The notes below the pieces were generated by a model that was not told the DNA's origin, did no database searches, and saw nothing but the letters and a program-made list of their open reading frames with translations. Both the position numbers and the translations under genes were made by a program. From Anaerolineae bacterium (GTDB lineage: Bacteria; Chloroflexota; Anaerolineae; Aggregatilineales; Phototrophicaceae), in assembly GCA_025454525.1 (NCBI GenBank), contig JALOOG010000003.1, forward strand, positions 1 to 64,000: a DNA stretch of 64,000 nucleotides, given 5' to 3'. Below, piece after piece: positions 50,961-59,610 of the stretch. Position 1 is the first letter of the stretch. Each line of letters starts with the position of its first letter.

Positions 50961-53825
50961 ATGTCAAACCCACCTGTAGCGGTTCAAAAATACGGGCAAA
51001 GTATCTGGATTGATAACATCCGGCGTAAGCTGCTCACCGACGGCACCTTTACCCAGTGGATCGATCAATTCGGCGTAGTGGGTGTCACCTCAAACCCCAC
51101 GATCTTCCAAAAAGCGATCGGCGGCTCAGATGATTACGATGAGACGATTAAAACCATGCTCAGTGATGACGTGGATACCATTTATGAGCGCTTGGCGGTG
51201 GCCGATATTCAAGCGGCCGTTGAGATGTTCCGGCCGATCTATGATGCTACTGAAGGCCGCGATGGGTATGTCAGTCTTGAGGTGTCCCCTCTACTCGCCC
51301 ATGACACCCAAGGCACGATTGAAGAAGCCAAGCGGTTGTATCAAGCGGTCAACGCGCCCAATGTCATGATCAAGATCCCCGCCACTCCCGAAGGCATTCC
51401 CGCGATCGAAGAGACGATCTACACCGGAATCAATGTCAATGTCACTTTGATCTTTTCGGTGACCAATTACCTCCAAGTGGCCGAAGCGTATATCCGCGGA
51501 CTCGAACGTCGTCAGGCCGAGGGCAAACCGATCCAAAAGATCGCCTCGGTGGCCAGTTTCTTCTTGAGTCGGATCGATACGATGATCGATCAAATGCTGC
51601 AAAACAATGTACGCGCCGCCCAAGGCCGCGATATTGACCGCGTGGCTGCGAACAATCGTTTGTTAGGCAAGGCCGCGATCGCCAACGCAAAACTCGCTTA
51701 CAAACACTTCATGACCTTGTTTTATGGGGATCGCTTCGCTCAATTGCGTGCCGCTGGCGCACAAGTCCAACGGCCGCTCTGGGCCTCCACCAGCACCAAA
51801 AATCCCGCGTATGCCGATACGATGTATGTGGATGCGCTGATCGGGCGCGATACCGTCAACACCTTACCCCCCGAAACCTTGGCCGCCTTCAAAGACCATG
51901 GCACCGCCGATCATGAATCGATCCTTGATGCGATCGATCAAGCGCAAGAAGTCTTGGATATGCTGGCTGAAGTGGGTATCGACATCGATCAGATCACCAA
52001 ACGCTTACAAGATGATGGCGTAGAGGCGTTTGCCAACTCATTCACATCCTTGATCGAACAGGTGGACGCAAAACGTACCCTCTTGCAAACGGGTTTGATG
52101 TCCCAGACGCGAGTCGCCTTAGGGATCTATGGCGATGCTGTGCAGAGTGCGCTCAAAGCGCTTGACCAAAAATACATCAATGCGCGCATCTGGTCAAAAG
52201 AGGGCAGCGTCTGGAAAGACCACGGCCCGACGATCGCCAAGATCGAACAGCGCCTCGGTTGGTTAGATGTGTTGGACACGATCGATCTAGAGCGCGTTAA
52301 AGCTTTACAAGGGCAAATGAGCGCGTTTAGTCATCTAGTATTGTTGGGTATGGGCGGGAGTAGCCTCGCTCCGGAAGTCTTAAGCGAGACCTTCGGACAT
52401 ACGCCGGGGTATCCTCGCTTTTTGATGCTGGATAGCACCGTACCGGAGCGGATCAAACAAATTGAGGACGCGATCGATCTCCCGAACACGCTGTTTATTG
52501 TGGCCAGCAAGTCCGGATCAACGATCGAAACCGATTGTTTTTATCGCTACTTCTACGATAAAACCGGCGGCAACGGCCGTCAATTTATCGCGATCACCGA
52601 TCCCGGCTCACAATTGGCTCAAACCGCTCAAGCCGAAGGCTTTCGGGAGGTGTTCCTGAATCCGGCGGACATCGGCGGGCGTTATTCGGCACTCAGCTAC
52701 TTTGGGATCGTGCCGGCCGCCCTCATGGGGATCGATGTGCAGGCCTTGTGGGATAGCGCAGGTGAGGTCATCCGCTCCTCAAATAATAACGTGAGCGCCG
52801 CGCAACACCCTAGCGCCTATCTCGGCGCGATCATCGGCGCGTTGGCCTTGAATGGACGCGATAAGCTGTGTCTATTTTGCAGCCCGTCAATTGCCACCTT
52901 TGGAAGTTGGGTGGAGCAGTTGGTCGCCGAAAGCACAGGCAAAGAAGGCAAGGGGATTTTACCCGTCGTGGGTGCAACTGTCGGAAAACCGCATGATTAC
53001 GCCAGTGATCGCGTGTTTGTCTACCTCAAAGTCGAAGGCGATCCGGGGAATGAGGAATTAGATCCCGGGATTCGTGCGTTGCGAGAGGCCGGTCATCCGC
53101 GCATCACGATCACCTTAAAAGATCGGTTTGCGTTGGGTGGAGAGTTCTTCCGGTGGGAATATGCAACCGCGATCGCGGGCCATCTCTTAGAGATCAACCC
53201 CTTTGATGAGCCGAACGTCACCGAGAGCAAAAACAACACCAGTCGCTTGTTAGATCACTTCCAAGCGCACGGCCACTTCCCAGAGACCACGCCGCTGTTA
53301 CAAACCGATGCGGTCAAGTTATATCTGAATGAGACCACCCGGCAATTGTTGTTCCAAGTGGGCGAAAAACACGGCTATGATACGTCGGATGTGGTGCAGT
53401 TATTGGCCGCGCAACTGATCGGCACACATGCCGGGGATTACTTCGCGATCTTGGCTTATTTGCCACAAGACCCGGCGATCAGCGAAAAATTAGAGGAGAT
53501 CCGCCGCCGGATTCGTCATGTGACTCGGCGTGCTGTCACGGTCGGTTATGGCCCACGTTACCTGCATAGCACCGGACAACTCCACAAAGGCGGCGCGAAT
53601 AATGGCGTGTTCTTACAATTCACCCATGACGACGCACTCGATCTCGCCATTCCGGGGATGCCCTTTAGTTTTGGCACGCTGAAGACCGCGCAAGCGGCCG
53701 GCGATTTTGAGGCGCTTAGCACCCATAAACGGCGGGCGCTCCGTATTCATCTAGGGGATCATCCCTTGAATGGGTTAGACACGGTGTTAGCGGCGATCCA
53801 ATTTGCTGAAAGTCGCAATCAGTAA
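50961..53825 (+). CDS. tal-pgi: Bifunctional transaldolase / glucose-6-phosphate isomerase
   Basis: A 954-residue fusion of two central-carbon enzymes. Residues ~10-370 are transaldolase: GVTSNPTIFQKAIG, ATEGRDGYVSLEVSP, and the Schiff-base Lys region NVMIKIPATPEG, with RPLWASTSTKNP. From ~390 the protein is phosphoglucose isomerase: LVLLGMGGSSLAPEV, FIVASKSGSTIETD, AITDPGSQLA, NPADIGGRYSALSYFG, and the catalytic region near LHSTGQLHKGG. Such Tal-Pgi fusions are known in several bacteria and join the non-oxidative pentose phosphate pathway to glycolysis. The ATG at 50961 follows AAGGAGG at 50950-50956 (4-nt spacing), so the upstream TTG at 50943 is not used. Confidence 0.95.
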   Translation: MSNPPVAVQKYGQSIWIDNIRRKLLTDGTFTQWIDQFGVVGVTSNPTIFQKAIGGSDDYDETIKTMLSDDVDTIYERLAVADIQAAVEMFRPIYDATEGRDGYVSLEVSPLLAHDTQGTIEEAKRLYQAVNAPNVMIKIPATPEGIPAIEETIYTGINVNVTLIFSVTNYLQVAEAYIRGLERRQAEGKPIQKIASVASFFLSRIDTMIDQMLQNNVRAAQGRDIDRVAANNRLLGKAAIANAKLAYKHFMTLFYGDRFAQLRAAGAQVQRPLWASTSTKNPAYADTMYVDALIGRDTVNTLPPETLAAFKDHGTADHESILDAIDQAQEVLDMLAEVGIDIDQITKRLQDDGVEAFANSFTSLIEQVDAKRTLLQTGLMSQTRVALGIYGDAVQSALKALDQKYINARIWSKEGSVWKDHGPTIAKIEQRLGWLDVLDTIDLERVKALQGQMSAFSHLVLLGMGGSSLAPEVLSETFGHTPGYPRFLMLDSTVPERIKQIEDAIDLPNTLFIVASKSGSTIETDCFYRYFYDKTGGNGRQFIAITDPGSQLAQTAQAEGFREVFLNPADIGGRYSALSYFGIVPAALMGIDVQALWDSAGEVIRSSNNNVSAAQHPSAYLGAIIGALALNGRDKLCLFCSPSIATFGSWVEQLVAESTGKEGKGILPVVGATVGKPHDYASDRVFVYLKVEGDPGNEELDPGIRALREAGHPRITITLKDRFALGGEFFRWEYATAIAGHLLEINPFDEPNVTESKNNTSRLLDHFQAHGHFPETTPLLQTDAVKLYLNETTRQLLFQVGEKHGYDTSDVVQLLAAQLIGTHAGDYFAILAYLPQDPAISEKLEEIRRRIRHVTRRAVTVGYGPRYLHSTGQLHKGGANNGVFLQFTHDDALDLAIPGMPFSFGTLKTAQAAGDFEALSTHKRRALRIHLGDHPLNGLDTVLAAIQFAESRNQ

Positions 53826-53842
53826 TGACCAGCGCTCTTTTT

Positions 53843-53888
53843 AGGGGGGTAAGGCAAAAATCACACCTTGATTTTACACCACCCCCCT
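53843..53888 (+). terminator. Hairpin terminator-like structure after tal-pgi
   Basis: AGGGGGGT (53843-53850) pairs with ACCCCCCT (53881-53888), with an inner stem formed by AAAATCA and TTGATTTT. It begins 17 nt after the stop codon. The U-tract is replaced by TAACAAG, so efficiency is uncertain. Confidence 0.6.
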
Positions 53889-53943
53889 TAACAAGATTGA
53901 GTCTTGTCAATGAGGCCGATTTTCGATAGACTATGGGTATGTT

Positions 53944-54017
53944 CGGGGCGTAGCGCAGCCCGGTAGCGCGCATCGTTCGGGTCGATGAGGTCATGGGTTC
54001 GAATCCCGTCGCCCCGA
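53944..54017 (+). tRNA. tRNA-Pro, anticodon CGG
   Basis: A 74-nt cloverleaf. The acceptor stem is CGGGGCG/CGCCCCG with discriminator A, the D-stem is GCGC/GCGC, and the anticodon stem is CATCG/CGATG enclosing the loop TTCGGGT (anticodon CGG, reading CCG codons). The T-arm is ATGGG-TTCGAAT-CCCGT. The 3' CCA is not encoded (CAT follows). Confidence 0.95.
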
Positions 54018-54026
54018 CATATCACC

Positions 54027-54063
54027 AAAAGTTCACAAGCACCTTTGTGGGCTTTTTTTATTT
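54027..54063 (+). terminator. Rho-independent terminator of the tRNA-Pro gene
   Basis: AAAAG...CACAA and TTGTG...CTTTT pair around GCACCT and are followed by an uninterrupted run of T ending TTTATTT. It lies 10 nt after the tRNA. Confidence 0.82.
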
Positions 54064-54141
54064 CCCGCTCCGTAAAGGTAAATTTTTGTATACGATCCTC
54101 GTCACCACTAGAAATTTACTTTTTTTATTGTAAGAAGATGT

Positions 54142-54147
54142 TATAAT
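54142..54147 (+). promoter_or_regulatory. Putative -10 element of the IPMP secreted-protein gene
   Basis: A consensus TATAAT lies 69 nt upstream of the ATG at 54216 in an AT-rich stretch. No convincing -35 stands at 16-18 nt; TTTACT (54115-54120) is 21 nt away. Confidence 0.35.
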
Positions 54148-54215
54148 GAAATTTGGGGTTTGAAAAGTAAATTCCTCTCCAATCGTTCATCTTACCGAGA
54201 AGTTAAAGGGAGATT

Positions 54216-56249
54216 ATGTCATCGAAATTGCGTTTATTGTTCATGTTTATCGTGCTGCTGTTGCTCAGTAGCTTGATTCCGGTCTTGGGAGAAGGCAGCC
54301 GTGAGGCGGTCGCCACGGGCGGCGCACGCCCAAGTTTAAGTAATGATGTGTATGTCTATGTAAATGCCGGTGAAGATGTTTTGTTGGGCAGCAATGTCGG
54401 TATCTCATGGCTTAGCCCGACCGGTATCGACAACGGATCTTGCGCGGGTGGGAACTTAAACTCCCCCGCCGCGGAAACGGCCGGCCCCTTGCCCACCAGT
54501 GGCGGTTATAACCCAGGTGACATCAACAACCCCAACTCCAGCCCCACGGATTGTGTGTTTGATGCAGAAGAGAGTGGTATTTACATCATCAGTTATAGCA
54601 CTCTATACACTTACTGGGATGTGACGGTGCGTACTACGGCGAACAACGCATCCACCACGATCACCGGACGGACGTATGTCACCATTTTCGCCGCTGATTT
54701 CGGGGGTTGGTTTAGCCCCGGTGGCCCCGGCGTGGCTTGGCGGCAAGTGGTGTATATTCTCACCCGTGACGGCTATCTGTATCGCATGAATATGAACGAT
54801 GTAGACGGCTTCGTGATGCAGTTCTATTCCAACAACAAAGGCTTGCGTGATGCAAACGGTTTACCTGTGTACACGTCGGGCAATGCCAACCTATTTACGA
54901 TCCAAGATCCCACCACTGCGGATACGGCGACCGATTGGACAAACAAGATCTTCATCAACGTCCCCGCGGCCGATCTGCCGTTAACCGCGCCGATTAATTC
55001 AACCTCTGGCCAAACTTCGACTTGGTTACTCACCCCGCCGATCAATATCGAGATTATCAACTTCACGTTTACCCCCACTGCCCAACAAGGCGGCAATGCT
55101 CAACCCGGGGGCGGTCAATTTGCGTTCACCGTGTCCAACGGCACGCAAATCAACTATGACATCGTGTTGACTTTCAGCAATCCAAGCTATCAAACCCGTC
55201 GCTTGGTGGGATCAACCAATACAATCTCGACCACTGCCAATTGGGATGGTTTGGACGGTACAGGGGCGGTCGTCGCTAGTTCAAATGTCAGCGCACAATT
55301 GACGCTTAAAGGCGGTGAGGTTCACTTCCCGTATCAAGACGTGGAATACAACTACCGCGGTATGATTTTGCAATTGCTACAAGGCAACAAACAAGGCGAT
55401 CCGTTAACGGTCGTGACCTCCAACATCTACTACAACGATAGCACGATCGGCCGTCCCGGTGGCCCGACCCCACTTAACGCATCAATCACCCCCGTAGACA
55501 GCAGCGCGGGCGCGCACGTTTGGGGCAACAATTTCGGGGATGCGCTGTTGATCGATACTTGGTCATTCCTGCCAGACATCAACGAAACCAACAACTTTAC
55601 GGTCAATCCATTCCCACCGACACCGACGAATACCCCTCTCCCACCCACCGCCACCAACACGCCTGTTCCGCCCACGGCTACATTTACCGCTACACCAGAA
55701 CCCACTGGGATAGAATTGTTACAAAATGGGAGCTATGAAGTCGTTGAACCGACCGATCCCTTACAAGCGGCTTTCTGGGGTTTCCGTTCACCCAATGGCG
55801 CTACGGGCGAGAGACGACTCTGCAACTCGGTTCCGGCGTTTGAAGGGGTGTGCGTGTATCAATTCCGTGGCAGCGGCCCGACTGAAGACAGCATCCTTCA
55901 ACAACGGTTAGATTTGAGCAGTGTCACCTTAAACGCGGGCGATCGTCTGTTCTTGCGCGGTCAGGTGTGGGCGTTAGACGCGCCGAACTACCGGATTCGC
56001 TTGGCCGTCACCTATAACGACGGCACGACTGAATATCCACAAATTCGCTTCAATACGGCGACCAGTGGATGGACACCCTTACGCGACTCGACCACGGGCC
56101 AACGTTTAGACTTCACGATCACCCGTACTGACATCGCACAAATCCGCTTGATCATCTGGGGCCGTAACACCTTAGGCCGCGCCAACTTCGACGCGATGAG
56201 CGTCCAGTTGATCGAACCTAGTTTTTCACCGATGATCCCGATGCCTTAA
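54216..56249 (+). CDS. Secreted protein with Pro/Thr linker, C-terminal FEGxC domain and IPMP tail
   Basis: A 677-residue exported protein. The signal peptide is about LLFMFIVLLLLSSLIPVLGEG. A beta-rich N-terminal region of ~440 residues has no recognised family (it holds GDINNPNSSPTDCVFDAEES and a long stretch rich in Thr, Asn, Tyr). The linker PTPTNTPLPPTATNTPVPP follows (~468-490). From ~497 a C-terminal domain (IELLQNGSYEVV, RRLCNSVPAFEGVCVY, AGDRLFLRGQVW, ANFDAMSVQL) resembles the C-terminal domain of the giant surface protein, and both proteins end in IPMP. AAAGGGAG precedes the ATG. It is a single-gene unit between a tRNA and a strong terminator. It is likely displayed by the same machinery as the giant protein. 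Confidence 0.85.
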   Translation: MSSKLRLLFMFIVLLLLSSLIPVLGEGSREAVATGGARPSLSNDVYVYVNAGEDVLLGSNVGISWLSPTGIDNGSCAGGNLNSPAAETAGPLPTSGGYNPGDINNPNSSPTDCVFDAEESGIYIISYSTLYTYWDVTVRTTANNASTTITGRTYVTIFAADFGGWFSPGGPGVAWRQVVYILTRDGYLYRMNMNDVDGFVMQFYSNNKGLRDANGLPVYTSGNANLFTIQDPTTADTATDWTNKIFINVPAADLPLTAPINSTSGQTSTWLLTPPINIEIINFTFTPTAQQGGNAQPGGGQFAFTVSNGTQINYDIVLTFSNPSYQTRRLVGSTNTISTTANWDGLDGTGAVVASSNVSAQLTLKGGEVHFPYQDVEYNYRGMILQLLQGNKQGDPLTVVTSNIYYNDSTIGRPGGPTPLNASITPVDSSAGAHVWGNNFGDALLIDTWSFLPDINETNNFTVNPFPPTPTNTPLPPTATNTPVPPTATFTATPEPTGIELLQNGSYEVVEPTDPLQAAFWGFRSPNGATGERRLCNSVPAFEGVCVYQFRGSGPTEDSILQQRLDLSSVTLNAGDRLFLRGQVWALDAPNYRIRLAVTYNDGTTEYPQIRFNTATSGWTPLRDSTTGQRLDFTITRTDIAQIRLIIWGRNTLGRANFDAMSVQLIEPSFSPMIPMP

Positions 56250-56281
56250 GTTTTATCCGTTTCACCTCTCGTATCGTAAAC

Positions 56282-56313
56282 AAAAACTCACGCCTTAGCG
56301 CGTGAGTTTTTTT
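56282..56313. terminator. Bidirectional rho-independent terminator
   Basis: AAAACTCACGC and GCGTGAGTTTT form an 11-bp stem with a short loop (CTTAGC), flanked by A-run and T-run. It therefore serves both the IPMP protein gene (plus) and the convergent nitrilase gene (minus), whose stop is at 56326. Confidence 0.92.
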
Positions 56314-56325
56314 GACTGTTGATCC

Positions 56326-57129
56326 CTATAATTTGAGGTCTAAGGCCTCATACAGATCTGGCCGGCGATCTTCAAACACCGGAATCCGCTCCCGCGCTTG
56401 TTCCACCCGATCAAGGTCAATTTCGACGGTGATCAAGATCGGTTCATCCGACGCTTCCGCTAAGATCTTGCCCCAAGGATCAACGATCATCGATCGTCCA
56501 CCAAATACGGTATCGCCGATCTCGCCACAGGTGTTGGTCGCAATCAAGTACACCTGATTTTCGATCGCCCGCGCTTGCAACAACACGCGCCAATGTTCGA
56601 TCCGCTCTTGGGGCCATTCGGCCGGCACGATCACGATCCGAGCGCCCTCTAACGCATATCGCCGGAACAATTCTGGAAAACGTAAATCATAACAGATCGC
56701 CAGTCCGGTCTTGCCCCACGGCAGATCCATCACCAACGGGGAGGATCCCGGTTGGAGGTATTGATCCTCTTTCATCAGCCGGAACAGATGCACCTTGCGA
56801 TACACGCCCACCATGCGGCCATTTGGTGCGAAAAACGGCGCGCTGTTGGCCACTTCTAAGCCGCGTTTCTCCAAGACCGATCCGACAATGCTGATTTTAT
56901 GTTGGGTGGCGATATTGGAGAGTTGCAAAAAGATGCCCGAATTGAGTTGATCGGCCAATTCGCGGCTTTGGCTTAAAGCGTAACCCGTTGACCACAATTC
57001 CGGAAGTACCAAGAGATGCGATCCGCGTCGGGCGGCTTCGGCCGCCAATTTTTCCATCTGTGCCTGATTACGTTTGACATCGCCCAAAGCGATCCGCATT
57101 TGTGCCAACGAAACGGTTAATTTAGCCAT
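56326..57129 (-). CDS. Carbon-nitrogen hydrolase (nitrilase superfamily), omega-amidase-like
   Basis: A 267-residue enzyme of the nitrilase superfamily. The catalytic triad is complete: Glu44 in LPELWSTGY, Lys112 in YRKVHLFRL and Cys146 in GLAICYDLRFPELFRRYA. The size and the R-K-V-H-L-F and CYDLRFPE motifs fit the branch containing omega-amidases and deaminated-glutathione amidases, which hydrolyse small C-N amides. The exact substrate is uncertain. It is last in a leftward run with the shikimate-kinase-like and HAD genes. Confidence 0.9.
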   Translation of the reverse strand: MAKLTVSLAQMRIALGDVKRNQAQMEKLAAEAARRGSHLLVLPELWSTGYALSQSRELADQLNSGIFLQLSNIATQHKISIVGSVLEKRGLEVANSAPFFAPNGRMVGVYRKVHLFRLMKEDQYLQPGSSPLVMDLPWGKTGLAICYDLRFPELFRRYALEGARIVIVPAEWPQERIEHWRVLLQARAIENQVYLIATNTCGEIGDTVFGGRSMIVDPWGKILAEASDEPILITVEIDLDRVEQARERIPVFEDRRPDLYEALDLKL

Positions 57130-57165
57130 GTGTACTTACCTTACTGTTTTCTCTCTATCATAGCG

Positions 57166-57711
57166 CTAAGCGCGGGTGATCGCTAACGTCTGCCAACGTT
57201 CGATGATCGTCTGCACGGTTATTTCCGCATCAAAATAAGTGGTATCCAACTCAATCACCCCGGGCGCACCCCGTACCGCCCATTCGCGGCGGATATTGGC
57301 TAATTCTAAGGCGCGTTCTTCCGGGGCATAAAAACGTGCGCCCATCGCCACATGCAAACGTTGTAACATCGCGTCAATGGTGGTGATGGTACAGAAGATC
57401 GGCCCGGTTTCACCTAACCGTTTGAGCGCGTCCCCGTGTAACAGTGTGCGCGCACTCACTCGGATCACGCTGTTTCGGCGTAACCATGTCTCGCTGATGA
57501 TCTCGCTTTCGATGTTTTTGAGCCGGGCCTCACCATAATAAGCGCGTAACTCATCTACCGAGAGTCCGGTACGTTCCGCGATCAAAAATTCGACATTGAC
57601 ATACGGCATCTTCAACTTATCGGCGATCATCCGGCCGATCAACGGTTGATTCGGCCCGATGTACCCTGTCAAAATCAAATTCCGCTCTGAAAGCGGCAAC
57701 GAGAGCATCAC
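57166..57711 (-). CDS. Shikimate-kinase-like protein lacking the P-loop
   Basis: A 181-residue protein with the layout of AroK-type kinases: an N-terminal strand and loop (NLILTGYIGP), YVNVEFLIAERTGLSVDELRAYYGE, the ARLKNIESEII helix, then a lid-like YAPEERALELANIRREW. Key residues are missing. The loop GYIGPNQP (16-23) replaces GxxGxGKS/T, so the phosphate-binding Lys is lost, and the DLD pair of true shikimate kinase is NVE (39-41). It is therefore unlikely to phosphorylate shikimate. Its stop overlaps the nothing-downstream gap, while its ATG overlaps the stop of the HAD gene by 4 nt, so the pair is coupled. Confidence 0.8.
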   Translation of the reverse strand: MMLSLPLSERNLILTGYIGPNQPLIGRMIADKLKMPYVNVEFLIAERTGLSVDELRAYYGEARLKNIESEIISETWLRRNSVIRVSARTLLHGDALKRLGETGPIFCTITTIDAMLQRLHVAMGARFYAPEERALELANIRREWAVRGAPGVIELDTTYFDAEITVQTIIERWQTLAITRA

Positions 57712-58469
57712 CGCTGCTCCTCAAACGCTGGAAACCATTGATCCAAGATCGCGGGTAACTCTAATAGACTGGTGATCGTCGCATCGGGGATCACGAGGCC
57801 TTTATGGGCGGGTTGGCGATCGCGCACCAAGCGTTGAATCGCTTTGAGGCCCGCCGATTGCGCGCCTGCGATGTCCGCGACCACATTATCACCCACAAAC
57901 ACCACCTCATCCGCACTCACGCCCAAACAATCTAAGGCGTATTCAAAGATCGCCGCGTGGGGTTTAAGATAACCCGCGTCGGCCGCCGTCACCCGACATT
58001 CAGGGAAATACTGCAAGAGATCATGTTCAGCCAACTCCAGATCGCGCAAGACGATCGGATGCGCCGAATTGGTGACCAAGCCTAACTTCAAGCCCCGATC
58101 GCGCAACAGCGCAAGGCCTTCCGGCACATCGGGAAATACCCGTGTGTCTTTGACCGCTTTCCACGCATAAGCGGTCAAACACGCTTCCATGTCTACGGTA
58201 TCGATCGGCGCACCCATCGCGATCGAGGTATCCACCATCACCCGCCCAACATGCGGTGCGCGCAAGGTAGAGCGCGCCTCACCCCAAGCCTCACGCAAGC
58301 GACTCATATACTCGGTGATATACAGATCAAACGTACAGGGCGGTCGTTCGCCCATTACATGACGATACACTTTTTCCAGATGAATGGACTCGATCGCCTC
58401 CCAGTGTCCCGAAAAATGCTCCCAATCGATTAAAGTATCATCGACATCAAACAATACGGCCTTAAGCAT
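57708..58469 (-). CDS. HAD-superfamily hydrolase (phosphatase-like)
   Basis: A 253-residue HAD-type hydrolase with motif I FDVDDTLID (nucleophile Asp8 and Asp10), motif II LGLVTNSAHP, motif III Lys in ADAGYLKPHAAIFEYAL, and motif IV FVGDNVVADIAGAQSAG. A helical cap lies between motifs I and II. All four catalytic motifs are intact, so it should hydrolyse a phosphate ester. The substrate is unknown. It is coupled to the downstream shikimate-kinase-like gene (ATGA overlap) and starts 10 nt after the last Mrp antiporter gene, so it may be read through from that operon. Confidence 0.9.
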   Translation of the reverse strand: MLKAVLFDVDDTLIDWEHFSGHWEAIESIHLEKVYRHVMGERPPCTFDLYITEYMSRLREAWGEARSTLRAPHVGRVMVDTSIAMGAPIDTVDMEACLTAYAWKAVKDTRVFPDVPEGLALLRDRGLKLGLVTNSAHPIVLRDLELAEHDLLQYFPECRVTAADAGYLKPHAAIFEYALDCLGVSADEVVFVGDNVVADIAGAQSAGLKAIQRLVRDRQPAHKGLVIPDATITSLLELPAILDQWFPAFEEQR

Positions 58470-58478
58470 CTTACTGAT

Positions 58479-58835
58479 TTACCTTTGTCTATTGCGTAAT
58501 TTACGAAAATTGACCCGCCCATCTTCATCAGCGAGATCATCACGTTGATCGGCCGGCAACCGTCCTAAACTCCGATGTGCGGCCGATGCGATGGCGTGTG
58601 ATGCCACAGGCGCAGTTAAGATCAAAAACCCCGCCAGCACGATCGCCTTGAGGATCAGCCCCGGCATAAAGCAGATCATGCCTAACAGTAAAAAGACGAT
58701 GCCTAACGTGGCCACTTTACTAGAGGCGTGCAAACGGGTATACACATCTGGAAAGCGCAACATGCCGATGATGCCCACCGTGCTAAACATCACACCGATC
58801 CACAACACGATCAAGCCTACATATTGTAACACCAT
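58479..58835 (-). CDS. mnhG: Mrp-type Na+/H+ antiporter subunit G
   Basis: A 118-residue protein with three membrane helices in the first ~85 residues and a charged C-terminal tail. GMLRFPDVYTRLHASSKVATLGI is the subunit G signature, and ILTAPVASHAIASAAHRSL follows. Last of the Mrp operon. Its ATG shares bases with the TAA stop of subunit F. Confidence 0.92.
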   Translation of the reverse strand: MVLQYVGLIVLWIGVMFSTVGIIGMLRFPDVYTRLHASSKVATLGIVFLLLGMICFMPGLILKAIVLAGFLILTAPVASHAIASAAHRSLGRLPADQRDDLADEDGRVNFRKLRNRQR

Positions 58836-59116
58836 TAGAACACCCGTCCCTCACTAATGTAGCGGGCGATCGCTAAGGTGGCGATAAATGAAAATGCGGC
58901 CAAGGCGATCCCCAAGTCAAACACGGTCTCATTATCCACCAAGATCACCACCACCACGATCACCCCGATAAAAATGGTGGTCATCGCGTCCAATGCTTGC
59001 AAGCGATCGGCCGGTTGTGGGCCACGTAAGACTAAGTAAGCGCAGAGCGGTAACAATAACACCATTGCGATCAACGCTAAGGTGACTCCGATTTGTACCA
59101 CTGAATCAGCGACCAT
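58835..59116 (-). CDS. mnhF: Mrp-type Na+/H+ antiporter subunit F
   Basis: A 93-residue protein with three membrane helices. LVLRGPQPADRLQALDAMTTIFIG is the conserved subunit F motif (R-G-P...D-R-x-x-A-x-D). It overlaps subunit E by 11 nt at its start and subunit G at its stop. It forms part of the small-subunit module E-F-G of the antiporter. Confidence 0.92.
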   Translation of the reverse strand: MVADSVVQIGVTLALIAMVLLLPLCAYLVLRGPQPADRLQALDAMTTIFIGVIVVVVILVDNETVFDLGIALAAFSFIATLAIARYISEGRVF

Positions 59117-59606
59117 GGAGATTCAACATCCTCCGTAGATACTTAAGGCGGCGGGTTTGCTGCTCATCAATCGTGGCAGCGCTGCTAATATCCAGACAAT
59201 GGACGTAAACATGGGCTTCATCATCAAAATCGACGGCCAATTGCCCCGGTGTGATCGTGATTCCGTGCGCGGTCAAAGCCGCGATCGACTCGTTGTAATC
59301 TTGGATATTGACCCGCACGATCCCCGGTTGGATCGGGCGAAACCCTAAGATTCGCAAAAAGACATCGACTCCGGAAATCGCAATATCGCGGATCAACACG
59401 GCCGCATAAATCACCGTGGCGATCAATTGAGTTAAAAAACCAGCGGGGGAAATTTCCAATTCGCGCCCGCGAAACAACAACCACACCATCATGATCCCCA
59501 ACAAATACCCCAAGATCAAGCCTTCTAAGTTGACTTGGCGTGTCAGGATCATCCAAGCAAGCGCCAACAACAACGCTAACAATAATCGTTTTGCTAAATA
59601 GCTCAT
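59106..59606 (-). CDS. mnhE: Mrp-type Na+/H+ antiporter subunit E
   Basis: A 166-residue protein with two to three N-terminal helices (LLLALLLALAWMILT and the following GLILGYLLGIMMVWLLF), then a cytoplasmic domain with ALTAHGITITPGQLAVDF and VYVHCLDI, which match the subunit E consensus (S-x-T-L-T-P-G-T...V-H-x-L-D). It lies 4 nt downstream of subunit D. Confidence 0.91.
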   Translation of the reverse strand: MSYLAKRLLLALLLALAWMILTRQVNLEGLILGYLLGIMMVWLLFRGRELEISPAGFLTQLIATVIYAAVLIRDIAISGVDVFLRILGFRPIQPGIVRVNIQDYNESIAALTAHGITITPGQLAVDFDDEAHVYVHCLDISSAATIDEQQTRRLKYLRRMLNLHGR

Positions 59607-59610
59607 CGTT

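Noticed and set aside
53716-53994. Leftward 92-codon frame across the tRNA-Pro region
   Set aside because: It overlaps the tal-pgi 3' end, a hairpin and the tRNA gene. It is a chance frame.
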